A stretch of DNA of 64,000 nucleotides from Pseudomonadota bacterium (GTDB lineage: Bacteria; Pseudomonadota; Gammaproteobacteria; Xanthomonadales; Rhodanobacteraceae). The translations under genes and the position numbers were made by a program. Below are positions 24,878 to 32,897 of the stretch, in pieces. The notes under the pieces were generated by a model that did no database searches, was not told the DNA's origin, and saw only the letters and a program-made list of their open reading frames with translations. The stretch is from positions 35,681-99,680 of the forward strand of contig JAKAEJ010000002.1 of assembly GCA_021818335.1 (NCBI GenBank), written 5' to 3'. How positions within the stretch are numbered: the stretch's first letter is position 1; each line of letters opens with the position of its first letter.

Positions 24878-26194
24878 TCACGCCGCGATCTGAACGGCTT
24901 CAGGCTGGTGCCACTGCGCGGGCGCCTCAAGTGGCTCGATGGCGGTGGTTTCATCGAGATGGAAAACGGCATCAAACTGATGTCCTAGCGATGCGACGAA
25001 ATAGTGGCTGGCGCGCTCGGATTCAGGCAGGTAGAGGACCCCGATCGCACGCTGCATCATCGTTTCGCGAAGGGGCTTGGCCGCAGGCGTATCCAACCGC
25101 AGGAAGAAGCGATCCAGACCGGTGCTGTAGAAGAGGTGTTCGTAACTGTCGCGCATCGCTGGCCTGACCCATTTGTGCTCGACCTCCCCGCCCCACTCCG
25201 AAGCCGCCGACACGTGGCCCGTGTAAGTGGTAAAGCCCACTAGCAGTGCGAGATCGTCGGGTGCCTGACGCACGAGCTGGCCAAGATTCCATTCGCCGCG
25301 TAAGTGCGACTCCGTGGCGCGCGCGTCCCCGAGATGTGAGTTGTGCGCCCACACCACCAGCTTGCCCGTTCCGCCTCGGCGTAGGCGGTAGTGAGCAAGC
25401 GCGAACAGCGTGTCCCGCATATGTGAATCGCGAAGGTTCCAGGTGTTGGTACGGCCTTCGAACATGGCCCGGTAGTACTGCTCGGCATTGACGACCAACG
25501 ATGCATTGCGTTCGGCCGAAAACTGCGCGTCGACCACATCGATGCCGTCGTCCGCGGAAGTGGGCTGGTTGCCTTGCCGCAGTTCCAGGAGTTGCGCAAC
25601 GACTGCCTCGCGGGCACTTGGACGCAAGCCCGAGGCCGCCTGGTGTCCGTACTGCTGGGGATCCCGCACGTGATCGAGAGCAGCGTAGCGCTGGCGGGCG
25701 ATAGCAGCCTGCTCGGGATCGAACCGCTGCAAATGGCGGATCACCGCATCTGCGGAACGGTAGAGACTGTAAAGGTCAAGGCCATAGAAGCCTGCGCGAT
25801 CGACAGGAGCCAGCGACGCGTTGTGCACCCTCAGCCACTCGATGAATGCAGCCACCTCCCGGTTGCGCCACATCCACCGCGGAAAGCGCTCGAATTCATC
25901 AAGCGCGGTCGTGGAATCCCGCTCGTCCCCGCCCTGGACGTAGTGGCAGACGCGCCATGCGTCGGGCCAGTCTCCTTCAATTGCAACGCCATCGAATCCG
26001 AGTTCGGTGATCAGCCTGCGCGTGATCTCGGCGCGCACGCGGTAGAACTCACGCGTACCATGGGTCGCTTCGCCGAGCAGAACGAATCGCTTGCCCTCTG
26101 CCATGCGCAGCAATTCGTCGTAATCGGAACTTCTGTCTGCCAGGCGCCGAGCCAGGTTCCGCGTTGCAAGGAAGGGTGTGGCAAGAGCGTTCAT
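24878..26194 (-). CDS. erythromycin-esterase-like hydrolase
   Basis: 438 residues of the EreA/EreB-like superfamily. The conserved blocks are LLGEATHGTREFY (33-53 region, catalytic His and Glu), VAIEGDWPDAW, the GLDLYSLYRS segment and VVWAHNSHLGDARATE. True macrolide esterases are only a small branch; a chromosomal copy inside a stress cluster more likely has another substrate, and resistance should not be inferred from it. The start ATG overlaps the stop of the phosphoribosyltransferase gene by ATGA, so the two are translated in series. Confidence 0.88.
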   Translation of the reverse strand: MNALATPFLATRNLARRLADRSSDYDELLRMAEGKRFVLLGEATHGTREFYRVRAEITRRLITELGFDGVAIEGDWPDAWRVCHYVQGGDERDSTTALDEFERFPRWMWRNREVAAFIEWLRVHNASLAPVDRAGFYGLDLYSLYRSADAVIRHLQRFDPEQAAIARQRYAALDHVRDPQQYGHQAASGLRPSAREAVVAQLLELRQGNQPTSADDGIDVVDAQFSAERNASLVVNAEQYYRAMFEGRTNTWNLRDSHMRDTLFALAHYRLRRGGTGKLVVWAHNSHLGDARATESHLRGEWNLGQLVRQAPDDLALLVGFTTYTGHVSAASEWGGEVEHKWVRPAMRDSYEHLFYSTGLDRFFLRLDTPAAKPLRETMMQRAIGVLYLPESERASHYFVASLGHQFDAVFHLDETTAIEPLEAPAQWHQPEAVQIAA

Positions 26195-26850
26195 AAGCGC
26201 GTGCCCGTGGCATGGGCCTCGCGCAGGAGCATCTGCACCTCCTCGTCGCTGGTGTCCCCGAATTCCGCGTAGAACTGGCCAACCGCCTCGAAGTGCGCGG
26301 GGCAGAGGACACCCACGAACTCGTCAGCGACGTCGCTCAGTCGACGCTCTGCATCCGCCGGCGCAACCGGCACCGCGACGATGAGCTTCGCTGGCGAGCG
26401 TGAGCGCAAGGCCTTGAGCGCTGCGCGCATCGTTGAGCCGGTCGCCAGGCCATCATCAACGACGATGACCGTGCGTCCCTCGATGGGCGCCGGTGCTCGC
26501 GTCCCACGGTAGCGAACCTCCCGACGTTCAAGCTCGATCGACTCTTCCGCGAGAACGACGTCGAGATCGTGTCGACTGACGCCCGCGTGGTCGATGACGT
26601 CGTGGTTGAGGTCGACTGCGCCGCCCGATGCGATCGCCCCCATCGCGAGCTCGCGGTGGTGGGGGAGGCCCAACTTCCGCACGATCAGGACATCGAGGGT
26701 CGCGTCGAGTGCCTTGGCGACTTCGTACGCGACGGGAACCCCGCCGCGCGGCAGCGCCAGGACGACAAGATCGCGCCGGCCCCGATAGGCCTGCAGCGCC
26801 TGTGCGAGCCTGCGTCCTGCCGCATAGCGATCAGTAAACCGGGCGTCCAT
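26191..26850 (-). CDS. phosphoribosyltransferase-family protein
   Basis: 219 residues of the type I phosphoribosyltransferase fold. The PRPP-binding motif VIVVDDGLATGST (about residues 128-140) is intact, and ALPRGGVPVAYEVAKAL near residue 32 is the other conserved loop. These proteins are found fused to or beside alpha/beta hydrolases and are not housekeeping purine or pyrimidine enzymes; their reaction is not known. First gene of the cluster's main operon: an FNR/ANR-type site lies 59-72 bases upstream. Confidence 0.85.
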   Translation of the reverse strand: MDARFTDRYAAGRRLAQALQAYRGRRDLVVLALPRGGVPVAYEVAKALDATLDVLIVRKLGLPHHRELAMGAIASGGAVDLNHDVIDHAGVSRHDLDVVLAEESIELERREVRYRGTRAPAPIEGRTVIVVDDGLATGSTMRAALKALRSRSPAKLIVAVPVAPADAERRLSDVADEFVGVLCPAHFEAVGQFYAEFGDTSDEEVQMLLREAHATGTRL

Positions 26851-26908
26851 CGTTGTCTCGCTGATGTCTGCCAGATGCTTACGCTAGGCTCACGATTCGT
26901 CCGCTGCC

Positions 26909-26922
26909 TTGACTTGGATCAA
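26909..26922 (-). promoter_or_regulatory. FNR/ANR/DNR-type box upstream of the phosphoribosyltransferase
   Basis: TTGACTTGGATCAA against TTGAT-N4-ATCAA: nine of ten fixed bases match. It lies 59 to 72 bases before the start codon, where an activator at about -41.5 would leave room for a short leader. Suggests induction at low oxygen or by nitrosative signals. By eye; single site. Confidence 0.6.
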
Positions 26923-27079
26923 CAACCCGCCGCGCGCTATACGAAGCGGCAATCCGTCGCGCCTGCGTGTTTCGGCAATGGGTCGTTTTCCCGTCTAACC
27001 GGGAGACGGCGCGGCCAAGCCAAGGCCGAGTCCGGCGTGTGTCCACGCCTCCTCGGCGGATGGGCGCTCAGTCAATGTT

Positions 27080-27511
27080 TCAGCCGCGCAATTGCGCAGC
27101 GATCTCCTGGACGGTCATGTCCAGCTGATCGCGTTCGATTTCCCTTGTCACGCAGCGCGCCAGTTGCTTGCCCAGTTCCGCCCGCAGCGCACCAAGGAAC
27201 CGGGGTGGAGCAATCAGCATGAGGTGGTCGAAGCGGTGGTCCAGGCGACCGGCCTCGAGCGCGTCTCGCAGTTCCCTTGCGAACTCGCGGGTCGCCTTTT
27301 CCATGGGCGTCGTATGCGGCTCGATGGCGTGGCGCGCGCCGCCCATGCTTTCCATGGTTCGGGGCGGACGTGCATCGCCGCGCGAGCCGGCGGGCGTATG
27401 TCCTGCGGGATTGACGAACGAGGCAATCTCGACGGGAGGGACCGCGGCGTCGAGGCTCTCGAACAGTCGGGCTCCGACGCGGTCGGCAACCAGAATCCAG
27501 GTCTTGTCCAT
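27080..27511 (-). CDS. host-attachment (baeRF-like) family protein
   Basis: 143 residues, beginning [19 protein letters not shown]. The fold resembles the archaeo-eukaryotic release factor domain superfamily proteins called host attachment proteins (Rhizobium), with [18 protein letters not shown] near the middle. The name comes from a plant symbiosis phenotype; the biochemical role is not known. It lies upstream of the phosphoribosyltransferase with a 229-base gap, so it may be separately transcribed. GGAG at good distance before the ATG. Confidence 0.8.
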   Translation of the reverse strand: MDKTWILVADRVGARLFESLDAAVPPVEIASFVNPAGHTPAGSRGDARPPRTMESMGGARHAIEPHTTPMEKATREFARELRDALEAGRLDHRFDHLMLIAPPRFLGALRAELGKQLARCVTREIERDQLDMTVQEIAAQLRG

Positions 27512-27671
27512 GCTCGACTCCGGGTCTGACGGTCGGACGCTCCGCAGTCTACGCGCATTCGTAGGTTGTGCGGCTATCGTCGAAGGTCATTTGCGGGTCC
27601 AAAATGTCGCGGATTTGTCGCCGCAACCGAAGCTCGGGATAATCGGGACTTTTCCCGACGGTGGTGGTTCC

Positions 27672-28775
27672 ATGCCCGAGACGACTGTGCTCAACTCCGT
27701 TCATCGTGCGCTCGGTGCGCGGATGGTCGATTTCGGTGGTTGGGACATGCCGATCGGCTACGGCTCGCAGATCGAGGAACACCACGCGGTGCGCGGCGAT
27801 GCGGGGATGTTCGACGTGTCCCACATGACCGTTGTCGATCTGCGGGGATCCGGCGTCCGCGCATTCCTGCGCCATCTTCTGGCCAACAGCGTGGATAAGC
27901 TGGGGGTGGCCGGAAAGGCGCTCTACTCTTGCATGCTGGATGCAAGCGGAGGCGTCATTGATGATTTGATCGTCTATTTTCTCGACGACGACTATTTCCG
28001 TCTCGTCGTGAATGCCGCGACGCGCGACAAGGATCTCGAGTGGATACGCAAAAACGCTTCGTCGTTCCATGTGACGGTCGAGCACCATCCCGAACTGGCG
28101 ATGATCGCCGTCCAAGGACCGAACGCACGTTCCAAGGCGGCGAGTGTTCTGCCGGTAGTCCTCCGCGAGCGGTCCCTCGCGCTCAAGCCGTTCAGTGCGA
28201 CTCGCGAGGGCATGTTGTTTGTGGCTCGAACCGGTTACACCGGTGAGGACGGTTTCGAGATCACCCTGCCGGTTTCGGAGGCGGTGGCGTTCTGGCGACA
28301 ACTCCAGGATGCCGGCATTCGCCCCTGTGGACTTGGCGCACGCGACACGCTGCGGCTCGAAGCCGGCATGAATCTTTACGGCCAGGACATGGACGACCAG
28401 ACAACACCGTTCGAAGCTGGATTGGCGTGGACGGTGAGCCTGGATGAAGGCCGGGATTTCATTGGCCGGTCCGCGTTGGAGGCGCAGCGTCGGAATGGCG
28501 TTCCCCGACAGATGATTGGTCTGGTGCTGGATGAAAAAGGCGTCTTGCGCCACGGACAGGTCGTCCATACGGCGTGCGGTGTCGGCGAAGTCCTGTCCGG
28601 CACGTTTTCTCCCACGCTGGGCAAGGGCATAGCGTTTGCCCGCGTCCCGGCGGGCGATCCAGGCGCGGTCAGCGTGGAGATCCGCGGCAAGTCTGTCCCG
28701 GTCCGCGTGGTGAAGCCGCCGTTTGTCCGCAACGGCCAGCCCTGCGCCGGCATCCTAATCGCTGTGCAGGGATGA
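27672..28775 (+). CDS. gcvT: glycine cleavage system T protein (aminomethyltransferase)
   Basis: 367 residues. GcvT takes the aminomethyl group from lipoyl-GcvH and delivers methylene to tetrahydrofolate with release of ammonia. Visible blocks: [48 protein letters not shown] and [20 protein letters not shown], all typical. The ATG at 27672 matches the family start; in-frame sequence further upstream is not protein-like. A 6-base-pair hairpin TCGGGA-CTTT-TCCCGA (27643-27658) lies 13 bases before the ATG and could affect initiation. No glycine riboswitch was seen. First gene of gcvT-gcvH-gcvPA. Confidence 0.97.
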   Translation: MPETTVLNSVHRALGARMVDFGGWDMPIGYGSQIEEHHAVRGDAGMFDVSHMTVVDLRGSGVRAFLRHLLANSVDKLGVAGKALYSCMLDASGGVIDDLIVYFLDDDYFRLVVNAATRDKDLEWIRKNASSFHVTVEHHPELAMIAVQGPNARSKAASVLPVVLRERSLALKPFSATREGMLFVARTGYTGEDGFEITLPVSEAVAFWRQLQDAGIRPCGLGARDTLRLEAGMNLYGQDMDDQTTPFEAGLAWTVSLDEGRDFIGRSALEAQRRNGVPRQMIGLVLDEKGVLRHGQVVHTACGVGEVLSGTFSPTLGKGIAFARVPAGDPGAVSVEIRGKSVPVRVVKPPFVRNGQPCAGILIAVQG

Positions 28776-28857
28776 CGCGCTCGGGCCGGGACGCTTGCTA
28801 GAATTGCCTCCGCACGCGTACTGGATTGCGTGCCCCACCTTTGACCGGACATTACCC

Positions 28858-29253
28858 ATGAGCGAGATCCCCGGCGACCTCAAGTTCCTCAAGTCCCACG
28901 AATGGGCGCGGCTGGAAGACGGCGGCGTCGTGCGCGTGGGCATCTCCGATCATGCACAAGGCCAGCTGGGCGATCTCGTCTACGTCGAGTTGCCTGCCGT
29001 CGGCGACGCCGTGCAGTCGGGCAATGCCTGTGCCGTGGTCGAGTCGGTCAAGGCTGCGTCCGACATCTATTCGCCCGTGTCCGGCACCGTCGTCGAGGTC
29101 AACGAGATCCTTGCGGACAAGCCGGAGACCATCAACGAGGATGCCTACGGCGAAGGCTGGATCTTTGCCGTCAAGATGGCGAATCCCGAGGACATGGAGG
29201 CGCTGCTCGATCCGGACGCCTACGCGGAGCTGCTCGAAGAAGACGCGCACTGA
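28858..29253 (+). CDS. gcvH: glycine cleavage system H protein
   Basis: 131 residues, the lipoyl carrier of the glycine cleavage complex. The lipoylated lysine is K65 in [14 protein letters not shown], with the surrounding hairpin as expected; [20 protein letters not shown] and the C-terminal [12 protein letters not shown] are characteristic. Lies 82 bases after gcvT and 61 before gcvPA, all on the plus strand. Confidence 0.97.
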   Translation: MSEIPGDLKFLKSHEWARLEDGGVVRVGISDHAQGQLGDLVYVELPAVGDAVQSGNACAVVESVKAASDIYSPVSGTVVEVNEILADKPETINEDAYGEGWIFAVKMANPEDMEALLDPDAYAELLEEDAH

Positions 29254-29314
29254 GCGCGGTCGCGACCCGTCTGCGCCCGGCCTCGCCGGGTGCTTTGCTT
29301 TCACGGAAACCACC

Positions 29315-30679
29315 ATGCCCTTCATCCCGCATTCCGAGGCCGACGTGCGTGCCATGCTGGCCGCAATCGGCGTGGATTCGCTCGAGTCGCTGTTCGACGA
29401 GATCCCAGCCGATCTGAAGTCCGGCGCGCTCCAGTATGTGCCCGAGGGCATGTCCGAGATGCATGTTGCGCAGTTGATGCGCCGGCGTGCGGCGCAGGAC
29501 GCCGGGGTGTTGAACTTCGCAGGGGCTGGTGCCTACGAGCACCACATTCCGGCGGCCGTCTGGCAGATCGTCACCCGAGGCGAGTTCTATTCCGCCTACA
29601 CGCCCTACCAGGCCGAGGCGAGCCAGGGCACGCTGCAGCTGATCTACGAATACCAGACCATGATGACCCGGTTGACGGGCATGGACGTGAGCAACGCATC
29701 GCTGTACGACGGCGCCACGGCGCTGGCCGAAGCGGTGCTGATGGCCGAGCGCTGCGTCAAGAAAGGCAGCGGGCGTGTACTGGTGCCGCGCGGTGTCCAT
29801 CCGGCGTACCGGGAAACGCTGCGGACCATCGTGGCCATGCAGGGCATTGAGGTCGTGGAAGTGGATTTCGTGCGCGACGGCAACACGGCGGGATGCGTTG
29901 ACCTGTCGGCGCTCCAAGGGCACTTTCGCAGCGGCTTCACCGCGCTCGTGATCCCCCAAGTCAATTATTTCGGTGTGCTGGAAAACGTCGATGCGCTAAC
30001 GGATTGGGCCCATGCCCACGGCGGGCTCGCGATCGGCATCATCAATCCGTTGGCGCTTGCCGTGCTCAAGGCGCCTGGACAATGGGGCGGGCAGGGTGCC
30101 GACATCGTTGTCGGCGAAGGCCAGCCGCTCGGCGTTCCCCTCAGTTCGGGCGGGCCCTACTTCGGCATCCTCTGCTGCAAGCTGGGTTTGGTCCGGCAAA
30201 TGCCAGGTCGCATCGTCGGCCGGACGACCGACCTCGAAGGTCGGACCGGCTATACGCTCACGCTGCAGGCTCGGGAGCAGCATATTCGCCGGGCAAAGGC
30301 GACATCCAACATCTGCACCAACCAGGGCCTTCTCGTCACGGCGGCGACAATTCACATGGCATTGCTGGGCCCCGAGGGCCTTCGTCGCGTGGCGGCGCAG
30401 AGCATGCGCAATGCTCGCGCCCTGCGCGAGCGGCTTGCAGCGTTGCCCGGTTTGCGGGCGATCTTCCCCGGCCCATCCTTCCACGAGTTCGCGCTTGCGT
30501 TGCCGATATCGGCCAGCACGGTCATCGAGCGACTTGCGGATCAGCGGATCCTGGGTGGCGTCGTCCTCGGCGAGGACTATCCCGAGCTGGGCGATTCCCT
30601 GCTCGTCTGCGTCACCGAAACCAAGACGTCCGCAGATCTCGATCGCTACGCGCAGGCGCTCGGCGACATTTTGCACTGA
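29315..30679 (+). CDS. gcvPA: glycine dehydrogenase (decarboxylating) subunit 1
   Basis: 454 residues of the alpha half of the two-chain P protein. Together with GcvPB it decarboxylates glycine and loads the aminomethyl group on GcvH. Visible: [52 protein letters not shown] and [15 protein letters not shown], all canonical GcvPA. The pyridoxal-phosphate lysine belongs to GcvPB, which is not in this window: the next gene is the MetJ-H1 protein. So the subunit gene must be elsewhere, or the cleavage system is incomplete. Confidence 0.95.
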   Translation: MPFIPHSEADVRAMLAAIGVDSLESLFDEIPADLKSGALQYVPEGMSEMHVAQLMRRRAAQDAGVLNFAGAGAYEHHIPAAVWQIVTRGEFYSAYTPYQAEASQGTLQLIYEYQTMMTRLTGMDVSNASLYDGATALAEAVLMAERCVKKGSGRVLVPRGVHPAYRETLRTIVAMQGIEVVEVDFVRDGNTAGCVDLSALQGHFRSGFTALVIPQVNYFGVLENVDALTDWAHAHGGLAIGIINPLALAVLKAPGQWGGQGADIVVGEGQPLGVPLSSGGPYFGILCCKLGLVRQMPGRIVGRTTDLEGRTGYTLTLQAREQHIRRAKATSNICTNQGLLVTAATIHMALLGPEGLRRVAAQSMRNARALRERLAALPGLRAIFPGPSFHEFALALPISASTVIERLADQRILGGVVLGEDYPELGDSLLVCVTETKTSADLDRYAQALGDILH

Positions 30680-30867
30680 TCCGAAGGCGTTCCGGCTTGC
30701 CGTGCGACGCAGCTCGGTGTTGCGCCGCATTCAGCATCGCTGCCACGTCGATCCACCTTTGGATTCGGCTGTCGATGCACGGTTGCGTCGAGAGCCCGTG
30801 GCATCGGCAAATCCATCCGGAAGCGAGCAAATGCAAGGGCTGAAACCATCGCGAGAAATTTGCATGT

Positions 30868-30883
30868 GGACGTCCAGACGTCC
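30868..30883. promoter_or_regulatory. two tandem met boxes (MetJ operator)
   Basis: GGACGTCC (30868-30875) immediately followed by AGACGTCC (30876-30883). The met box is AGACGTCT; the copies match 6 and 7 of 8. MetJ binds arrays of two or more adjacent boxes, so this is the minimal cooperative operator. It lies 153-168 bases before the MetJ-like gene. TTGCAT (30860) and TATGAG (30885) flank the boxes as a possible promoter that bound repressor would block. Confidence 0.7.
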
Positions 30884-30918
30884 GTATGAGATGAAAATGC
30901 ACTGGGTTGATTCGTTTC

Positions 30919-30944
30919 TGATGCCAAATGACGGCATCAATTTT
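30919..30944 (+). terminator. hairpin with short T run in the MetJ-H1 leader region
   Basis: TGATGCC (30919-30925), a seven-base spacer, GGCATCA (30933-30939), then ATTTT. It looks like a weak intrinsic terminator or attenuator between the met boxes and the downstream promoter; alternatively it ends the gcv transcript. Confidence 0.4.
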
Positions 30945-30979
30945 CAGTCCGATGCCAATGCTTGCGCGTGCAAAATTGA

Positions 30980-31008
30980 TTGACAGTGGAAAAGTGACGC
31001 AATAGTTT
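30980..31008 (+). promoter_or_regulatory. probable promoter of the MetJ-H1 gene
   Basis: A perfect TTGACA (30980-30985), 17-base spacer and TAGTTT (31003-31008, three of six). Transcription would start near 31015, about 20 bases before the ATG. The minus-10 is weak. The met boxes are about 100 bases upstream of it, so a second promoter over the boxes may exist. Confidence 0.5.
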
Positions 31009-31035
31009 CTGCGCCGGAAGATCAGTGAATAGAGA

Positions 31036-31584
31036 ATGGCGACGGCGAAATACATCAAGCCTTATATCGAGCATGGCGCGAAATTCGCCGCGGTACGCAA
31101 GATCACCGTATCGGTTCCGCTCCATGTCCTGAAGGTTTTGTCCGATGAGCGTACCCGCCGCCAAATCTGCAATCTGAGGCACGCCACGATAAGTGATCTT
31201 CTCTGCGAGGCGTTCCTGCATGCTTTTACTGGGCAACCACTGCCAACTGATGAGGAGCTGAGACGAACTATGGCTACGAAGAAGACTGCTGCGAAGAAAC
31301 CGGCCGCCAAGAAACCTGCGGCCAAGAAGACCACCGCCAAGAAGGCCCCAGCGAAGAAGAAGGTCGCCAAGGCCAAGGTTGCGACGGCCCGCAAGACGGC
31401 CGCCAAGAAGCCCGTGAAGAAAGCCGCTGCCAAGAAGCCGGCGGCCAAGAAAGCCGTGAAGAAAGCCGCTGCCAAGAAGCCGGCGGCCAAGAAAGCCGTG
31501 AAGAAAGCCGCTGCCAAGAAGCCGGCGGTGAAAAAGGCTGCCAAGAAGGCGGCGCCGATGAAGGTTGCCGCGCTCGCTCTCTGA
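31036..31584 (+). CDS. metJ: MetJ methionine repressor core fused to a lysine-rich histone H1-like tail
   Basis: 182 residues. Residues 6-76 match the MetJ ribbon-helix-helix repressor closely (about three quarters of positions against E. coli MetJ as I remember it): the DNA-binding strand RKITVSVPL (21-29), [15 protein letters not shown], and [16 protein letters not shown] (55-70) with the Arg, Glu and Phe-His region that binds S-adenosylmethionine. The normal C-terminal helix of MetJ is missing; instead [20 protein letters not shown] opens a 100-residue Lys/Ala/Pro tail like that of H1. Met boxes lie upstream, implying autoregulation. An internal ATG (31270), with GAGGAG upstream, could make the tail alone. 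MetJ represses methionine genes as a SAM-bound dimer; what the tail adds is unknown. Confidence 0.85.
   Translation: MATAKYIKPYIEHGAKFAAVRKITVSVPLHVLKVLSDERTRRQICNLRHATISDLLCEAFLHAFTGQPLPTDEELRRTMATKKTAAKKPAAKKPAAKKTTAKKAPAKKKVAKAKVATARKTAAKKPVKKAAAKKPAAKKAVKKAAAKKPAAKKAVKKAAAKKPAVKKAAKKAAPMKVAALAL
31414..31539 (+). repeat. 42-base tandem repeat in the H1-like tail
   Basis: Three units beginning at 31414, 31456 and 31498, each encoding the 14-residue block [14 protein letters not shown]; the first two are almost identical in bases, the third diverges towards its end. Such repeats change in copy number easily, so tail length may vary between strains. Confidence 0.8.
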
Positions 31585-31621
31585 GGCGAGGCACAACCGC
31601 TGTTGTCGTCAACCTTCCACC

Positions 31622-31696
31622 CTCTCCGCGGTGCCCAGCGCGGAGAGGACCTCGGTTCCGAGGTCGCGCCCCGCTCCGCGGGGCGTTTCATTTTGT
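31622..31696 (+). terminator. three consecutive hairpins ending in an intrinsic terminator
   Basis: Downstream of the MetJ-H1 gene: hairpin 1 CTCTCCGCG/CGCGGAGAG (31622-31647, eight-base loop); hairpin 2 GACCTCGG/CCGAGGTC (31648-31665, tight loop); hairpin 3 CGCCCCGC-TCC-GCGGGGCG (31667-31685) followed by TTTCATTTT. The third is a clear rho-independent terminator. The first two directly abut and suggest a structured 3' untranslated RNA. Confidence 0.75.
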
Positions 31697-31820
31697 GTCG
31701 GATCCATTGCGCGGATTGCCGCGGGCTCGCGATCGGGCTAACGTGGCGACCGCGCTTGCCGCGATCCATCCCGCAAAGGGGAAGCCGGCAAGGGGCGCAT
31801 TCGTCCAATCGGGGGTTGTC

Positions 31821-32855
31821 ATGGGTGACAAGTTCGTTGTTGCGGCCCGTCGTGTCGGAGCCATCGGCCTGGTGATCGCGCTCGGCGGGGTCTTGGCGGC
31901 CTGCTCGGGCTCCGGCGGCTCTTCGCCGTCCGCCGCCAGCAAGGTAGCCGCCGCAGGCGCTGCAAAGCCTGGCGTCCTCAAGCAGGCATCAGCCCAGCCA
32001 GCCAACAGGCTGCAGGCCATGACGGTTGACCAGCTGATGAGTGCTGCGCAGAAGGCGCTCAAGGACAATCGCCTGGTGGCGCCAGCAGGCGACAATGCGT
32101 TCGAGTATTACCTTGCCGTCCTCAAGAAGCATCCCAACAATCGCGCTGCCCAGGACGCCTTGCGCGAAACGTTCCCTTATGGCGCACAGAGCGTCGACCA
32201 GACGATCAACCAGAAGGACTTTTCGGAGGCCCAGCGCGAGATTGACCTTCTTGCAGCAGCCGATCCGACCAACTACACCCTGACCATCCTGCGGTCGAAG
32301 CTTGATGCCGCTCGCAAATTGGCCGCGCAGCAGCAAGCGGCGCAGGCGGCGCAGCAGCAGACCGCCCGCGCCGCCAGCGCGGCAGAGAAGGCGCGTCTGG
32401 CCGCAGCTGCCAATGCACTCAAAGCACAGACGCAAACGAATACGGCGCAGCAGCAGGCTTCGGCCCTCCAGCAGCAGCAGGCGCAGGCCGCGGCGTTGCG
32501 GCAGCAACAGCAGGAAGCGGCTGCCGCGCTGAGGCAGCAGCAGGCGGCACAGGCGGCGCAGGCGGCACGGAGTTTGAATCGTGATGCGCAGATCGTGCGG
32601 CAGGTGCCTCCCCGCTATCCGCTGGAGGCTGCCCGCGATGGCGAGCAGGGTTGGGTGGACGTCGAGTTCACGGTCAATGCCGATGGAACGGTCAGCAATG
32701 CCCACGTGACCAATTCCGATCCGCCGCAGGTGTTCGACCGGGCCGCGTTGGAGGCCGTTAGCCGTTGGCGGTTCAAGCCGGCGCTGATCAACGGCACGGC
32801 CACGGCGGTCGTGCTCAAGCGGCGAGTCGAGTTCAAGCTGGCTGGCAACGGCTGA
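31821..32855 (+). CDS. lipoprotein with coiled-coil and C-terminal TonB-like domain
   Basis: 344 residues. A signal peptide ends in the lipobox VLAAC (Cys28), so it is probably an outer-membrane or inner-membrane lipoprotein. Residues 65-165 contain tetratricopeptide-like helical sequence; a Gln/Ala-rich coiled coil follows to about 255. The last 95 residues are a TonB C-terminal domain (VPPRYPLEAARDGEQGWVDV, VSRWRFKPALINGTAT). It lacks TonB's proline-rich spacer and membrane anchor, so it is not classical TonB; an envelope-spanning or peptidoglycan-related linker is possible. The ATG at 31821 follows GGGGG; no ExbB/ExbD genes are near. Confidence 0.75.
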   Translation: MGDKFVVAARRVGAIGLVIALGGVLAACSGSGGSSPSAASKVAAAGAAKPGVLKQASAQPANRLQAMTVDQLMSAAQKALKDNRLVAPAGDNAFEYYLAVLKKHPNNRAAQDALRETFPYGAQSVDQTINQKDFSEAQREIDLLAAADPTNYTLTILRSKLDAARKLAAQQQAAQAAQQQTARAASAAEKARLAAAANALKAQTQTNTAQQQASALQQQQAQAAALRQQQQEAAAALRQQQAAQAAQAARSLNRDAQIVRQVPPRYPLEAARDGEQGWVDVEFTVNADGTVSNAHVTNSDPPQVFDRAALEAVSRWRFKPALINGTATAVVLKRRVEFKLAGNG

Positions 32856-32897
32856 TCGCGCGGCGGGCGCGTGCCCCGCAGCGCTGCTCGTCGCTCC

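Larger units (their letters stand above)
30680..31035. other. AT-richer regulatory region between gcvPA and the MetJ-H1 gene
   Basis: 356 bases with no supported gene. The right half is clearly richer in A and T than the surroundings and contains the tandem met boxes, a dyad and a promoter for the next gene (see those entries). Open frames on either strand have no recognisable product. Confidence 0.6.

Noticed and set aside
24878..26194. Macrolide resistance gene
   Set aside because: The Ere-like superfamily is broad; the chromosomal stress context gives no support for macrolide esterase activity.
27550..27671. Glycine riboswitch before gcvT
   Set aside because: Only a short 6-base-pair hairpin is seen; the conserved aptamer core is absent.
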